The notes under the pieces were generated by a model. It searched no databases. It saw only the letters and a list, made by a program, of their open reading frames with translations, and had not been told where the DNA came from. From NCBI RefSeq assembly GCF_003264855.1, contig NZ_NFZS01000001.1, positions 1,426,001 to 1,490,000 on the forward strand: a stretch of 64,000 nt of DNA. Reading direction: 5' to 3'. Of this stretch, positions 1 to 10,182 are shown one piece after another. Source of the stretch: Dyella jiangningensis. GTDB lineage: Bacteria; Pseudomonadota; Gammaproteobacteria; Xanthomonadales; Rhodanobacteraceae. Position 1 is the stretch's first letter, and each line of letters starts with the position of its first letter. The position numbers and the translations under genes were made by a program.

Positions 1-1193
1 ACCATCTTGGCGCCGTCCTTCGCGATGCCGGCGTTCTCGTACTTCTTGCCCACCATGAAGCCGGTGATGTTCTGCAGGAACACCAGCGGAATCTTGCGCT
101 GGCAGCACAGCTCGATGAAGTGCGCGCCCTTGAGCGCCGACTCGGAAAACAGGATGCCGTTGTTCGCGACGATGCCGACCGGATAGCCCCAGATATGCGC
201 GAAGCCGCACACGAGCGTCGTGCCGTAGCGCGCCTTGAACTCGTCGAACTCCGAGTCGTCGACGATGCGCGCGATCACTTCGCGCACATCGAACGGACGA
301 CGCGTATCCTGCGGAATCACGCCATACAGTTCTTCGGCGGGATACAGGGGCTCGCTCGGCGCCTTGAGCGCGAGCGGCATCGGTTTGTTGCGGTTGAGGC
401 TGGCGACGATGTCGCGCGCGATGGACAGCGCATGCGCATCGTTCTCGGCGAAATGATCGGCCACGCCCGACACGGACGTATGGACGTCCGCGCCGCCCAG
501 CGCTTCGGCATCGACCACTTCACCCGTGGCGGCCTTCACCAGCGGCGGGCCGCCCAGGAAAATGGTGCCCTGCTCGCGCACGATGATGGTTTCATCGCTC
601 ATCGCCGGCACATAGGCACCGCCGGCCGTGCACGAACCCATCACCACCGCGATCTGCGGAATACCCAGGCCCGACATGCGCGCCTGGTTGTAGAAGATGC
701 GGCCGAAATGCTCCTTGTCGGGAAATACTTCGTCCTGCAGCGGCAGGAAGGCGCCGCCGGAATCGACCAGGTAGATGCACGGCAGCCGGTTCTCCAGCGC
801 CACTTCCTGCGCGCGCAGGTGCTTCTTCACCGTCATCGGGAAATACGTGCCGCCCTTCACCGTGGCGTCGTTGGCGACCACCACCACCTCGGTGCCATGC
901 ACGCGGCCGATGCCGGTGATGATGCCGGCGGCAGGCGCCGCATCGTCGTACATGCCGTGCGCAGCGAGCGGCGAGAGTTCGAGGAACGGCGAGCCGGGAT
1001 CGAGCAGGGCGCGGATGCGCTCGCGCGGCAGCAGCTTGCCGCGCGCGGTGTGCTTCTCGCGCGCCTTCTCGCCGCCGCCCTCGGTACTGCGCGCCAGCTC
1101 GCGCTGCAGATCATCGACCAGTCCGCGCAGTTGCGCGCTGCTCGCCTGGAATTCGGGGGAACGGGGATCGATCTGCGAAGGAATGACACTCAT
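1..1193 (-). CDS. liuB: Methylcrotonyl-CoA carboxylase beta (carboxyltransferase) subunit, partial
   Basis: Biotin-dependent carboxyltransferase subunit that carboxylates 3-methylcrotonyl-CoA in leucine breakdown in the cytoplasm. 397 codons are visible; the C-terminus lies beyond the left edge. The start is ATG at 1193 (MSVIPSQID). The N-terminal half carries the family's [11 protein letters not shown] segment (residues about 51-61), [15 protein letters not shown] and the acyl-CoA-binding stretch [12 protein letters not shown]. The [15 protein letters not shown] run is typical of MCC beta, as opposed to propionyl-CoA or acetyl-CoA carboxylase beta. Isovaleryl-CoA dehydrogenase and leucine dehydrogenase on the same strand further right support the leucine role. 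The alpha (biotin) subunit and hydratase would be expected beyond the left edge. Confidence 0.9.
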   Translation of the reverse strand, partial: MSVIPSQIDPRSPEFQASSAQLRGLVDDLQRELARSTEGGGEKAREKHTARGKLLPRERIRALLDPGSPFLELSPLAAHGMYDDAAPAAGIITGIGRVHGTEVVVVANDATVKGGTYFPMTVKKHLRAQEVALENRLPCIYLVDSGGAFLPLQDEVFPDKEHFGRIFYNQARMSGLGIPQIAVVMGSCTAGGAYVPAMSDETIIVREQGTIFLGGPPLVKAATGEVVDAEALGGADVHTSVSGVADHFAENDAHALSIARDIVASLNRNKPMPLALKAPSEPLYPAEELYGVIPQDTRRPFDVREVIARIVDDSEFDEFKARYGTTLVCGFAHIWGYPVGIVANNGILFSESALKGAHFIELCCQRKIPLVFLQNITGFMVGKKYENAGIAKDGAKM

Positions 1194-1283
1194 GAGTCAG
1201 GGACTGCCGTTCGAAGGTAGTCGCTCATGATAGTGGCCGGCGGCGCCCGGCTAAATCGGCGTCGCAGCATGGCGAGCGCCCAC

Positions 1284-1316
1284 AAAAAAACCGGCCGCGC
1301 GAGGCGGCCGGTTTTT
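1284..1316 (-). terminator. Intrinsic terminator after the small lipoprotein gene
   Basis: An 8-bp perfect stem (CCGGCCGC / GCGGCCGG, loop 1299-1303) is flanked by seven A on one side and five T on the other. It can act in both directions. On the minus strand it follows the lipoprotein stop at 1335 and precedes the carboxylase gene, so it probably separates their transcripts. Confidence 0.8.
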
Positions 1317-1334
1317 CAGAAGTACACGAGGTAC

Positions 1335-1616
1335 TTAGTGACCCGCGGTCGTGGCCGGAGCCGGAGCAGCGGTCGAAGCCGGAGCCGGAGCCGGCTGTTC
1401 GGCCGGAGCGGTGGCCGGAGCAGCAGCGGTCGAAGCCGGGGCAGCAGCCGGAGCCGCAGCGTTGGCGTCGGCAGCAGCCTTCTGAGCCTGGTCAGAAGCA
1501 GTCTGCGCCTGGTCAGCCGACTTCTGGGCGTCCTGCGCGGAATCCTGCGCGCCGTTGCTGCAAGCCGCCAGCAGCGCGACGAGCGCAGAGGCGAGAAGGG
1601 TACGCGTGAACTTCAT
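1335..1616 (-). CDS. Small Ala/Pro-rich lipoprotein
   Basis: 93-residue protein of unknown function. The N-terminus MKFTRTLLASALVALLAACSNG is a lipoprotein signal with lipobox LAAC (Cys about 19). Next comes a heptad-like Ala/Gln/Lys/Asp stretch (SAQDAQKSADQAQTASDQAQ) that could form a helix like Lpp-type proteins, then a low-complexity Ala-Pro-Thr tail. The ATG at 1616 is chosen over upstream in-frame starts because AAAGGAGATT lies just ahead and the signal begins there. The repetitive tail is made of GCAGCCGGAGC-like units. An envelope role is inferred from the lipobox only. Confidence 0.75.
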   Translation of the reverse strand: MKFTRTLLASALVALLAACSNGAQDSAQDAQKSADQAQTASDQAQKAAADANAAAPAAAPASTAAAPATAPAEQPAPAPASTAAPAPATTAGH

Positions 1617-1762
1617 GTTGAATCTCCTTTGCCGTGGAATGCCGTTTGGCGGGCGTATTAATAGCGCTTTCGCGGAAAATGCGCCACATCTTTGTGTAAA
1701 GAGGGGAAAACGGTTAACCCCGCTTTCATCGGCGACCGGACGTCCGATCGCCGTAGACACCT

Positions 1763-2947
1763 TTAATCAAGGAGTTCCACGGCAACCGCGGTCGCTTCAC
1801 CGCCGCCGATGCACAGGGACGCCACGCCGCGCTTGAGGCCACGGGTTTTCAGCGCATTGAGCAGGGTGACCACCAGGCGGGCACCGCTCGCACCGATGGG
1901 ATGGCCCAGCGCGCAGGCGCCGCCGTTGACATTGATCTTGTCGCGCGGAATGTCCAGCTCGCGCATGGCCGCCATGGCCACCACGGCAAAGGCTTCGTTG
2001 ACCTCGAACAGGTCCACGTCGGAGACCTTCCAGCCGGCCTTTTCCAGCACCTTGTGCAGTGCACCCACGGGAGCGGTGGTGAACCATTCCGGTTCCTGCG
2101 AGTGGGTGGCATGGGCCACGATGCGGGCCAGCGGCGTGAGGCCGCGAGCCTTGGCGTCGTCGGCCGAGAGCAGCACCACGGCGGCGGCGCCATCGGAGAT
2201 GCTCGAGGAGCTGGCGGCGGTGATGGTGCCGTTTTCCTTGCGGAACGCGGGCTTGAGCGTGGGGATCTTGCTGACATCGGAGCGGCCCGGCTGCTCGTCG
2301 GTGTCGACCTTCACCTCGCCCTTGCGGCTCGTCACGGTGACCGGGACGATTTCGCCAGCGAAGGCGCCGGACTGCTGCGCGGCCTTGGCGCGCTCCACCG
2401 ATTCGGTGGAGAACGTGTCCTGCTCTTCGCGGGTGAAGTGGTACTTGTCGGCGCACTGTTCGCCGAACACGCCCATCGCCTTGCCGTCGTACGGGTTGGT
2501 CAGACCGTCCCATGCCATGTGGTCGACCAGGGTGCCGTCGCCGTAGCGGATGCCGGTACGCGCGTTGACCATGTGCGGTGCGTTGGTCATCGACTCCATG
2601 CCGCCGGCCACCACGATGGTTGCCGAGCCGGCCTTGATCAGGTCATGACCCAGCATGATCGCCTTCATGCCCGAGCCGCAGACCTTGTTGACGGTGGTGC
2701 AGCCCACGGACACCGGCAGGCCGGCACCCAGCGACGCTTGGCGGGCGGGGGCCTGGCCGAGGTTGGCCGGCAGCACGCAACCCATGATCACTTCGCTGAC
2801 ATCGGTCGGTGCCAGGCCCGACTGTTCCAGTGCGGCGCGGATGGCCGTAGCGCCCAGGGTGGGCGTGGGGACGCCGGTGAATTGGCCGAGGAAGGAGCCA
2901 ATGGCGGTGCGCTTGGCACCGGCGATGACGACGCTGACATCCGACAT
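1763..2947 (-). CDS. atoB: Acetyl-CoA C-acetyltransferase (thiolase)
   Basis: 394-residue cytoplasmic thiolase that interconverts two acetyl-CoA with acetoacetyl-CoA. Acetoacetate-derived acetoacetyl-CoA is the end of leucine catabolism, which fits the neighbouring carboxylase. Family signatures are present: the acylated Cys in NKVCGSGMKA (about residue 90), VAGGMESM, NVNGGACALGHPIGASGAR near the C-terminus and the second catalytic Cys in SLCIGGGEA. Length is standard for the family (390-395). The start MSDVSVVIAG at 2947 has GGAGATTTCC upstream. The open frame continues further upstream without a convincing start. Confidence 0.95.
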   Translation of the reverse strand: MSDVSVVIAGAKRTAIGSFLGQFTGVPTPTLGATAIRAALEQSGLAPTDVSEVIMGCVLPANLGQAPARQASLGAGLPVSVGCTTVNKVCGSGMKAIMLGHDLIKAGSATIVVAGGMESMTNAPHMVNARTGIRYGDGTLVDHMAWDGLTNPYDGKAMGVFGEQCADKYHFTREEQDTFSTESVERAKAAQQSGAFAGEIVPVTVTSRKGEVKVDTDEQPGRSDVSKIPTLKPAFRKENGTITAASSSSISDGAAAVVLLSADDAKARGLTPLARIVAHATHSQEPEWFTTAPVGALHKVLEKAGWKVSDVDLFEVNEAFAVVAMAAMRELDIPRDKINVNGGACALGHPIGASGARLVVTLLNALKTRGLKRGVASLCIGGGEATAVAVELLD

Positions 2948-3152
2948 GGAAATCTCCGCAAGTACTTGATGGGGCTGAAAGTGCCCAGGGAATAGCCATG
3001 GAATTATCGCAGTCCGTGGCTGGCGGGGGCAAACCGGGCCGATTTGGTGCAGCCATGCGATCTTGCGACCGTTTGGTTGCGTTTTCGTTGTGCGACTATT
3101 CGATCCGTCATGCGTTGGTGGGACAGGGGACGTCATCGACGGGGTGAGGGCG

Positions 3153-5975
3153 ATGAAGATGGGTAAGCAAGCATTGCCATGCCGGCGGGCCGCCGTGCTG
3201 GCCGGATTGGCCCTGGGCCTGAGTGCATGCGGTGGCGGCGGAGGCAACGGCAACACGAGGCCGGCGCCTGCACCCGCACCCGCACCGGCACCTGTCCCGC
3301 CGCCATCCAGCAGCGTGGCGCAACCGCCGATCGACGCCCAGTTGGGCATTACCAATACCTATGCCGCGCATGCGGCCGGCTACACGGGCTCCGGTGTCAC
3401 CATCGGCATCGTCGACACGGGTGTGATGTCCACCCACCCTGCCTTGTCCGGAAGGGTGGTCAAGGAACTGGTCTACGTCGATCCGAGCACCAACAACCTC
3501 AAGGTCGATGACGTCAACGGGCACGGGACTTTCGTGGCCGAGATCGCCGCAGGTACACCGTTCGGCCAGTTTGCCGGCGGCATCGCGCCGGGATCGAACA
3601 TCGTCTCGGCGCGCATCATCGACGACAACGCGCCGGACGATAACGGCTCGACGCCGCCGGCGCCGGTCAGTTCGTCGGATGCGATTCCGCTCGGGCAAGT
3701 CAACGCCGACCTGATCAACAGCGGCGTCAAGGTGATGAACAATTCCTGGGGCGGCATCAGCTGGAGCGCGAGCGATAGCGCGACCACGCAATCGTTCCAC
3801 GATGCCTACAGTCCCTTCATCAACTCCTGGGGCGGCCTGGTGGTGTTCGCCGCCGGCAACGATTCGCAAGCCAACCCGAGCACGATCGCCGCCTTGCCCA
3901 GCCTGGCGCCGGACCTGCAGAAGGGCTGGCTCACCGTCGTTGCGGTCGACAGCAACAACCCGGGCAAGCTGGCGAGTTATTCGAACCAGTGCGGCATCGC
4001 GATGAGCTATTGCCTCGCTGCGCCCGGCAGCGTGATCGTCAGCGGCAAGGGCGACACCTCGACGGCCAACGAAACCTACTGGATCGTCGCCGGCACCTCG
4101 CTGGCGGCGCCGCAGGTATCCGGCGCCGCGGCGCTGGTGTGGCAGGCCTTTCCCTACTTCAGCAATGACCTCGTGCGGCAGACGCTGCTTGGCACGGCCG
4201 ACCCGTTGGGTGGTTCACAACCCAACGCCACGTTTGGCTATGGCGAACTGGATCTCGCGCGGGCCGTGAAAGGTCCGGCCCAGTTCAACTGGGGCGATGT
4301 CACCGTCAATTTCAGTGGCAGCTCCACCTGGTCCAACACGATCTCTGGTGCGGGCGGCCTGATCAAGCAGGGCACGGGCACGCTGACGCTGACCTATCCG
4401 GCGGCCTACACCGGATTGACGCAGGTGCAGGGCGGCATGCTGGCCGCGGCGTCGCTGGCCTCCAGCGTCACCATCGGTGCGCAGGGCGTGCTGACCAACA
4501 CGGCCTCGGTCGGCGGCTCGGTGACGAACGCCGGCGTGCTGGCTATGAACGCCACCGACATGACGATCCTCGGCAACTACACGCAGCAGGGCAACGGCCG
4601 GCTCGCGATGCCGCTGGGTGCGAACTTCCACGTCGCCGGCACGGCCAACCTCGCGGGCGGCGATCTCTACATCACCGGCGTCCGTCAGGGCTATCAGGTC
4701 AACGCGCATACCAACGTGCTGACGACGGGTGGTGGACTGACCGGCACGTTCTCCGCGCTGAATGTCGCCACCGGCGTGCTGTTGTCCGCATCGCTCAATT
4801 ACGACGCCACCGACGCATGGTTGAACGTGAGCCAGGTGCAGGCGACCAATGTCACCGGCGTGACCTATACGCCGGCTTCTTTCGCCGCGGCCCAGCGCGT
4901 CGATGCGGCATTCAACCAGCTCAACACGCAGGCTTCGCAGGGCAGTGCGAGCGCGACCCCCACGCCTTCTTCCTTCGTCAATGGCGCGGCCTCGTTGCAG
5001 CAGGCCGCGACCGCCCATGCCCTGCAGCAATCGCTGGAGAGCCTCTCTGGCCAGTTGCACGCGGCGAGCGCGGCGATGACGTTCGAAGCGATGGACGCAG
5101 GTACCCGCGCCTTGTCGGGCCGCTTCGACCAGTTGGCCGATAGCAGGCACGTGGGCGGCTGGACCCAGACGCTGGATGGCTACGGAAGCCTCAGTCGCAG
5201 CGGCTTCGCGCAGGTTGGCTACGACCTCAGTGGCTGGATGGTGGGCCAGGATCATCGGCTTGGCGCGAACGGCGTCGTCGGCTTTGCCGTCAGCCAGAGC
5301 CAGAACCTGGGTCGCCTCGATGAATTCGCCGACCAGGGCGCCAGCCGCGCGGTCGAAGGCATGCTCTACGGCGGATGGATGCGTGACCAGTGGTACGCGA
5401 TGGGACGACTGGGTGTCGGCACCTATCGCGAGGACATGCGCCGCCACATCGAGCTCGGCAGCGACGTGCAGAACGTCGCCAGTGACACCCATGGCCGCTA
5501 CGGCGTGGCCTACGCCGAGGGCGGTTATCGTTTCTCGCTCGGCGCCATGCATGTGACGCCCTACGTCGATCTTCAGTATGCGGATGTCCGCACCGATGGT
5601 TTCGACGAGGTCGGCGGCGATGGTTTCGGGCTCAGGGCCGGTGCGCAGACGGTCGAACGCTGGCAGGGCGGCGCCGGCGTGCGTGCGGGGCGCGACTGGG
5701 CGCTGGCAGGTGGCGGTCAGCTCAGCCTCCAAGGCCATCTGCTGTGGCAGCGCGCCTTCGGCATGCGCGGCGCCATTCCCGACGCCAGTTTCGCCGTGCT
5801 CGACCAATGGTCGCCGGTAAGCGGCATTGGTCTGTCCCGTTACGGCGGCGATGCCGGGGTCAGCCTCGACTGGTTGATGTCCGCCCGATCCCGCCTGTCC
5901 TTGGGCCTCGACCGATACGTCGCCCAGTTCGAACGCGGGCAGACGGAGACGCTGAGTTACCGCCTGTCGTTCTGA
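3153..5975 (+). CDS. Lipidated subtilisin-type autotransporter serine protease (copy 1)
   Basis: 940-residue surface protease. Order: lipoprotein signal with lipobox LSAC (Cys26), a Pro-Ala linker (residues about 36-52), an S8 subtilase domain with Asp88 (GIVDTG), His124 (GHGTFVAE) and Ser316 (GTSLAAPQ), a passenger stalk with a PATR-like unit (GGLIKQGTGTLTLT, about residue 405), and a C-terminal autotransporter beta-domain ending in YRLSF with a terminal Phe. The start MKMGKQ at 3153 places the lipobox correctly; an upstream frame start at 3063 would not. The closest known logic is NalP of Neisseria and SphB1 of Bordetella, lipidated subtilases that process other surface proteins. The substrate here is unknown. 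A paralogue follows directly. Confidence 0.9.
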   Translation: MKMGKQALPCRRAAVLAGLALGLSACGGGGGNGNTRPAPAPAPAPAPVPPPSSSVAQPPIDAQLGITNTYAAHAAGYTGSGVTIGIVDTGVMSTHPALSGRVVKELVYVDPSTNNLKVDDVNGHGTFVAEIAAGTPFGQFAGGIAPGSNIVSARIIDDNAPDDNGSTPPAPVSSSDAIPLGQVNADLINSGVKVMNNSWGGISWSASDSATTQSFHDAYSPFINSWGGLVVFAAGNDSQANPSTIAALPSLAPDLQKGWLTVVAVDSNNPGKLASYSNQCGIAMSYCLAAPGSVIVSGKGDTSTANETYWIVAGTSLAAPQVSGAAALVWQAFPYFSNDLVRQTLLGTADPLGGSQPNATFGYGELDLARAVKGPAQFNWGDVTVNFSGSSTWSNTISGAGGLIKQGTGTLTLTYPAAYTGLTQVQGGMLAAASLASSVTIGAQGVLTNTASVGGSVTNAGVLAMNATDMTILGNYTQQGNGRLAMPLGANFHVAGTANLAGGDLYITGVRQGYQVNAHTNVLTTGGGLTGTFSALNVATGVLLSASLNYDATDAWLNVSQVQATNVTGVTYTPASFAAAQRVDAAFNQLNTQASQGSASATPTPSSFVNGAASLQQAATAHALQQSLESLSGQLHAASAAMTFEAMDAGTRALSGRFDQLADSRHVGGWTQTLDGYGSLSRSGFAQVGYDLSGWMVGQDHRLGANGVVGFAVSQSQNLGRLDEFADQGASRAVEGMLYGGWMRDQWYAMGRLGVGTYREDMRRHIELGSDVQNVASDTHGRYGVAYAEGGYRFSLGAMHVTPYVDLQYADVRTDGFDEVGGDGFGLRAGAQTVERWQGGAGVRAGRDWALAGGGQLSLQGHLLWQRAFGMRGAIPDASFAVLDQWSPVSGIGLSRYGGDAGVSLDWLMSARSRLSLGLDRYVAQFERGQTETLSYRLSF

Positions 5976-6140
5976 GGATCCACCGCTTTCCCTTGAGAAC
6001 CCGTCCGCGACGTGACCGTGCGTAGGAACTTCCTGCGCAAGGTTGTGCGAATATGGAGAAAGGAGGTGCTGGCGGAGTCCAGTCGAACAGGGACCGCCGC
6101 GCTTGGATGGCACGGTTCGCCTAAGGGCACAGGGGAAGCT

Positions 6141-9050
6141 ATGGATAGTGGTATGCGCGGGATGCGTTTCCGCCAGATGTCTGTGTTGGTGTGCGCGGCG
6201 CTGGGTCTGAGCGCCTGTGGTGGCGGAGGGAACGGCAACGTCAAGCCAGCCGGCCCCTATGCACCGCCGAGTCCGGGTTACACCCCGCCCAGTCCCGGCT
6301 ATACGCCGCCATCCGGTCCCGGCAACTCCGGGAATCCGACCACACCCACGACACCCACGCCGCCGCCGACCGACCAGCCTCCGCTCGACGCGCAGCTGTC
6401 GCTCACGCACGCCGACGCGGCGCACAGCGCAGGCTTCAATGGCGCGAGCGTGACCATCGGCGTCGTCGACAGCGGCATCATGCACAACCACCCGGCCTTG
6501 TCCGGCCGGGTCACGCATGAACTGATCTATATCGACTCGTCCACCAACAACACCTCGGTGGACGACGTGATCGGCCATGGCACCTGGGTCTCCGAAATCG
6601 CCGCGGGCACGACCTATGGCAACTTTCCCGGCGGCCTCGCGCCGGGCGCGAACCTCGTTTCCGCGCGCATCATTTCCGACAAGGCGCCCAGCGACAACGG
6701 CTCGACACCACCCTCCACGGTCACGGCCGCCGACGCGTATCCGTTCCAGTTCATCAACGGCGACCTGATCAGCGCCGGCGTGAAGGTGATGAACAATTCG
6801 TGGGGCGGCATCACGTGGGATGCGTCCGACACGGCGACCACGAAAGGCTTCCACGACGCGTACAACACCTACGTCAATTCCTGGGGCGGGCTGGTGGTGT
6901 TTGCCGCCGGCAACTCCTCACTGGCCAACCCCAGCACCATCGCCGCCTTGCCGAGCCTCGCGCCCGACCTGGAAAAGGGATGGCTCGCCGTGGTCGCGGT
7001 GGACAGCAATCACCCCACGGAACTGGCGAGCTATTCGAACAAGTGCGGCATCGCCATGAACTACTGCCTGGCCGCGCCAGGTGATGTGGTGGTCAGCGGC
7101 AAGGACGATACCGGCAGCAAGCCGAGCCTGTGGATCGTCAAGGGCACCTCGTTCGCGGCGCCGGCGGTGTCAGGCGCCGCGGCACTGGTGTGGCAGGCGT
7201 TCCCGTACTTCACCAACGACCAGGTGCGCCAGACCTTGCTGGGTACGGCGGACGACCTTGGCGCACCGGGTGTCGACCCGGTGTTCGGCTACGGCATGCT
7301 CGACGTGGGCAAGGCGGTGAAGGGGCCTGGTCGTTTCGACTGGGGCGATTTCAGCGTCATGCTCGACACGAACTCCACCTGGGGTAATCCGATCAGCGGC
7401 ACCGGTGGCCTAGTGAAGGACGGCACCGGCACGCTCACGCTGACCAGCGATCCGAGCTACGAAGGCAATACCCGCGTCGAACACGGCACGCTCGTGGCGC
7501 CGTCACTCGCGGGCAATCTGTACCTCGACAATGTCGACGCGGTGATGCGTGGCGCCCATACCTTCGGCAAGGACGTGCAGAACTGGGGCACGCTGGTCGT
7601 TGCGGGCGGCGACGTGCACGTGAAGGGCGGCTATTACCAGGGCTTCTATGCCACGGACGGCCAGATGGGTCGGCTTGCGGTGGAGCTGGGTTATGCCCTT
7701 CGCGTGGATGGCAAGGCCGTACTGAACGGCGGCAATCTGTACGTGATCGGTGCGAAGCAAGGCTACGTAGCCAATACGCACACCGAAGTACTCACCGCCA
7801 CCGGCGGCCTGACCGGCAAGTTCACGGGACTCGACGTTGCGCAGGGCGTGCTGCTTTCCGCCTCGCTGAACTACGACAGCAGCAGCGCATGGCTCGACGT
7901 GAGCCAGGTGCAGGCTTCCGCGGTCACCGGCATGACCTATACCGCGGCATCGTTCGCCGCCGCGCAGCGCGTCGACAATGCCTTCGGCCAGATCAATACG
8001 CAGGTAACGCAAGGCGTGACCGGCAGCAGCGTCGTCACGACCGACTTCATCCATAGCGCCGCCAACCTCCAGCAGACGGCGAACACCGCCGCATTGCAGC
8101 GTTCGCTCGAAAGCCTGTCGGGCCAGTTGCATGCGGCGAGCGCGGCGATGACGTTCGAAGCGATCGACGCGGGAACGCGTGCGTTGTCCGACCACTTCGA
8201 CGACCTGGTCGACAGGCGCGGCGCCAGCGGCGGCTGGGCGCAGACGCTGGGCTACCACGGCAGCATGAGCCGCAGCGGCTACGGCAGCATCGGCTACGAC
8301 CTCAGTGGCTGGATGGTCGGCCAGGACCGCCGCTTCGGCAGTAACGGCGTGTTCGGCTTCGCGGTCAGCCAGAGCGAGGGCCTGGGCCGCCTCGCCGAAT
8401 ACGCTGACCAGGGCCAGAGCCGCGCGGTCGAAGGCATGTTGTACGCCGGCTTCGTGCGAGACAGCTGGTACACGATGGGACGCCTCGGCGTAGGCAGCTA
8501 TCGCGAAAACATGCGTCGCCACATCGAGCTGGGCAGCGACGTGTCGAGCGTGGCGAGCGATACGAATGGCCGATACACCGTCGCGTATGGCGAGAGCGGC
8601 TATCGCGCGTCGCTGGGCGAGGTGCAGTTCACGCCGTACGCGAACCTGCAATACGCGCATGTCGCACGCGATGGCTTCAACGAATTCGGCGGCGACGGAT
8701 TCGGCCTGAAGGCCGGTTCGCAAGCGGTATCTCGCTGGCAGGCGGGTGTGGGTTTGCGCGCAGGCCACCAGTGGGGCTTGCCCCATGGCGGAAGCCTGGC
8801 GTTGCAGGGGCGCCTGCAGTGGCAGCAATCCTTCGCCACGCACGGTGATGTGTTCGATGCCAGCTTTACCGGTGTGGACCAATGGGCGCCGGTCGGCGGC
8901 GTCGGGCTGTCGCGGTACCAGAGTCAGGCGGGCCTCACGCTCGATTGGGCGGCGTCCGCACGTTCCCACCTGCAGTTCGGCATGGACCAGTACTTCGGTC
9001 AGCACGACCAGGGCTTGATGGGGACGCTCAGCTACAGGCTGGATTTCTAG
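6141..9050 (+). CDS. Lipidated subtilisin-type autotransporter serine protease (copy 2)
   Basis: 969-residue tandem paralogue of the preceding gene, with the same order: lipobox LSAC again with Cys26, a Pro/Gly/Thr linker with two PSPGYTPP units, S8 domain with Asp110 (GVVDSG), His146 (GHGTWVSE) and Ser337 (GTSFAAPA), PATR-like unit (GGLVKDGTGTLTLT), beta-domain ending YRLDF. The start ATG at 6141 has AGGGGAAGCT ahead. The beta-domains of the two copies are nearly interchangeable by eye, while the linkers and parts of the passenger stalk differ. That pattern suggests a fairly recent duplication with divergence in the exposed part. The 165-bp gap between the copies has no gene. Confidence 0.9.
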   Translation: MDSGMRGMRFRQMSVLVCAALGLSACGGGGNGNVKPAGPYAPPSPGYTPPSPGYTPPSGPGNSGNPTTPTTPTPPPTDQPPLDAQLSLTHADAAHSAGFNGASVTIGVVDSGIMHNHPALSGRVTHELIYIDSSTNNTSVDDVIGHGTWVSEIAAGTTYGNFPGGLAPGANLVSARIISDKAPSDNGSTPPSTVTAADAYPFQFINGDLISAGVKVMNNSWGGITWDASDTATTKGFHDAYNTYVNSWGGLVVFAAGNSSLANPSTIAALPSLAPDLEKGWLAVVAVDSNHPTELASYSNKCGIAMNYCLAAPGDVVVSGKDDTGSKPSLWIVKGTSFAAPAVSGAAALVWQAFPYFTNDQVRQTLLGTADDLGAPGVDPVFGYGMLDVGKAVKGPGRFDWGDFSVMLDTNSTWGNPISGTGGLVKDGTGTLTLTSDPSYEGNTRVEHGTLVAPSLAGNLYLDNVDAVMRGAHTFGKDVQNWGTLVVAGGDVHVKGGYYQGFYATDGQMGRLAVELGYALRVDGKAVLNGGNLYVIGAKQGYVANTHTEVLTATGGLTGKFTGLDVAQGVLLSASLNYDSSSAWLDVSQVQASAVTGMTYTAASFAAAQRVDNAFGQINTQVTQGVTGSSVVTTDFIHSAANLQQTANTAALQRSLESLSGQLHAASAAMTFEAIDAGTRALSDHFDDLVDRRGASGGWAQTLGYHGSMSRSGYGSIGYDLSGWMVGQDRRFGSNGVFGFAVSQSEGLGRLAEYADQGQSRAVEGMLYAGFVRDSWYTMGRLGVGSYRENMRRHIELGSDVSSVASDTNGRYTVAYGESGYRASLGEVQFTPYANLQYAHVARDGFNEFGGDGFGLKAGSQAVSRWQAGVGLRAGHQWGLPHGGSLALQGRLQWQQSFATHGDVFDASFTGVDQWAPVGGVGLSRYQSQAGLTLDWAASARSHLQFGMDQYFGQHDQGLMGTLSYRLDF

Positions 9051-9315
9051 GTGAAGGCCACCCGGTGGTCGACCTGTGGAAGCATACGAACGGTGTGGGG
9101 CTTCAAGATTCGGCAGTACGACCGCGCCATTCCACCACGACGTCGACGACGCTCCATTTCGTCGGACGGCGGCTGGAATATGTGCGATCCACGGCCTTTC
9201 GTCCAACCGCTTCTGCAAGTAGGCTGACGTTAGCTTCTGGTAACACGAAGAGCTCAACACCAACGGCGTGTTGGTTATTTAAGTCTTTTAAGCTCCACGA
9301 GTATGAGGAAATCCT

Positions 9316-10182
9316 ATGTTGGCCTATGTTGAACGCCACGTGCGCAAGCTGGAAGAGGATGCTGATTCTTTGCCGCGTGGTGAGATATTCAAGAGGCTTG
9401 GGGCACTCGGACTAGACGACTGTGGCGAGTTCCTGCTTTCCCTCCCTAACGCATCGTTTCCCCGGTTGTCGCGTGTGCTCCCTCGTATGGCGTCAGACCA
9501 GATCCAGCGCGACTGGACGGGCAACTACGGTATCCCGCTGTTGAAGCAGACGTTGAACTTTGTTCGTTCTATGAGTGCGACGTACACACGCATTACCGGA
9601 AGAGCCATTCAAGATGCCTCAGTTCTCGACTATGGCTGTGGTTATGGACGTATTGCCCGGCTGATGTATGCGTACGTCGATGAGGCTAACCTGTGGGGCG
9701 TCGATCCCTGGGACCGTTCGATCGAAATCTGTCGTGCCGATGGTATGGGGCGAAATTTTGTCCAGTCGGATTATTTGCCCGAGTCACTTCCAGTTGGTGG
9801 CCGCACCTTCGACCTGATCTACGCGTTCTCAGTGTTTACGCATCTGTCGGAGCGGGCGACGCTGGCCTCGTTTAGCGCGCTGCGTAAGCATATCAAGCCC
9901 GATGGCGTGCTTTTGATCACCATTCGTCCCGAGGAATACTGGGCGAACGACAGTCATACGACGCCGAATCAGAAGCGTGATTTGGTTCGACAGCACAATG
10001 ACACCGGATTTGCGTTCTGTCCCCATTTCCGCGAGGCTGTCGATGGCGACATAACCTACGGCGACACATCGTTCACCCTGGCATGGCTAGAGGCGAGTGT
10101 GCCTGAATGGCAGATCGTTGCGACAGACCGGTCGCTGGAGGATTCGTTACAGCGATACATCTTCCTGACGCCCAAGACATAA
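9316..10182 (+). CDS. Class I SAM-dependent methyltransferase
   Basis: 288-residue cytoplasmic methyltransferase of the Rossmann type. SAM motif I is VLDYGCGYGRIAR (about residues 102-114), followed by an acidic residue in LWGVDPWD and a motif-IV-like FDLIYAFSVFTHL. The N-terminal 90 residues (MLAYVERHVRKLEED...) are not recognised. The substrate is unknown. The start ATG at 9316 has AGGAAATCCT just ahead. Codon use is visibly less GC-biased than in the neighbours (many TTT, GAT, CGT codons), and the gene lies next to an insertion-sequence remnant. Acquisition by transfer is therefore likely. No partner genes that would define a pathway are adjacent. Confidence 0.8.
   Translation: MLAYVERHVRKLEEDADSLPRGEIFKRLGALGLDDCGEFLLSLPNASFPRLSRVLPRMASDQIQRDWTGNYGIPLLKQTLNFVRSMSATYTRITGRAIQDASVLDYGCGYGRIARLMYAYVDEANLWGVDPWDRSIEICRADGMGRNFVQSDYLPESLPVGGRTFDLIYAFSVFTHLSERATLASFSALRKHIKPDGVLLITIRPEEYWANDSHTTPNQKRDLVRQHNDTGFAFCPHFREAVDGDITYGDTSFTLAWLEASVPEWQIVATDRSLEDSLQRYIFLTPKT

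Noticed and set aside
1227-1661. Plus-strand Ser/Arg-rich 144-codon frame over the small lipoprotein gene
   Set aside because: SRSRSGRSR composition comes from reading the Ala-Pro repeat of the minus-strand lipoprotein in the wrong direction.
4215-6854. 879-codon open frame antisense to the autotransporter genes
   Set aside because: It mirrors the codon bias of the two plus-strand protease genes, has no domain, and its product is His/Arg/Ala/Val-rich as expected for a GC-rich shadow.
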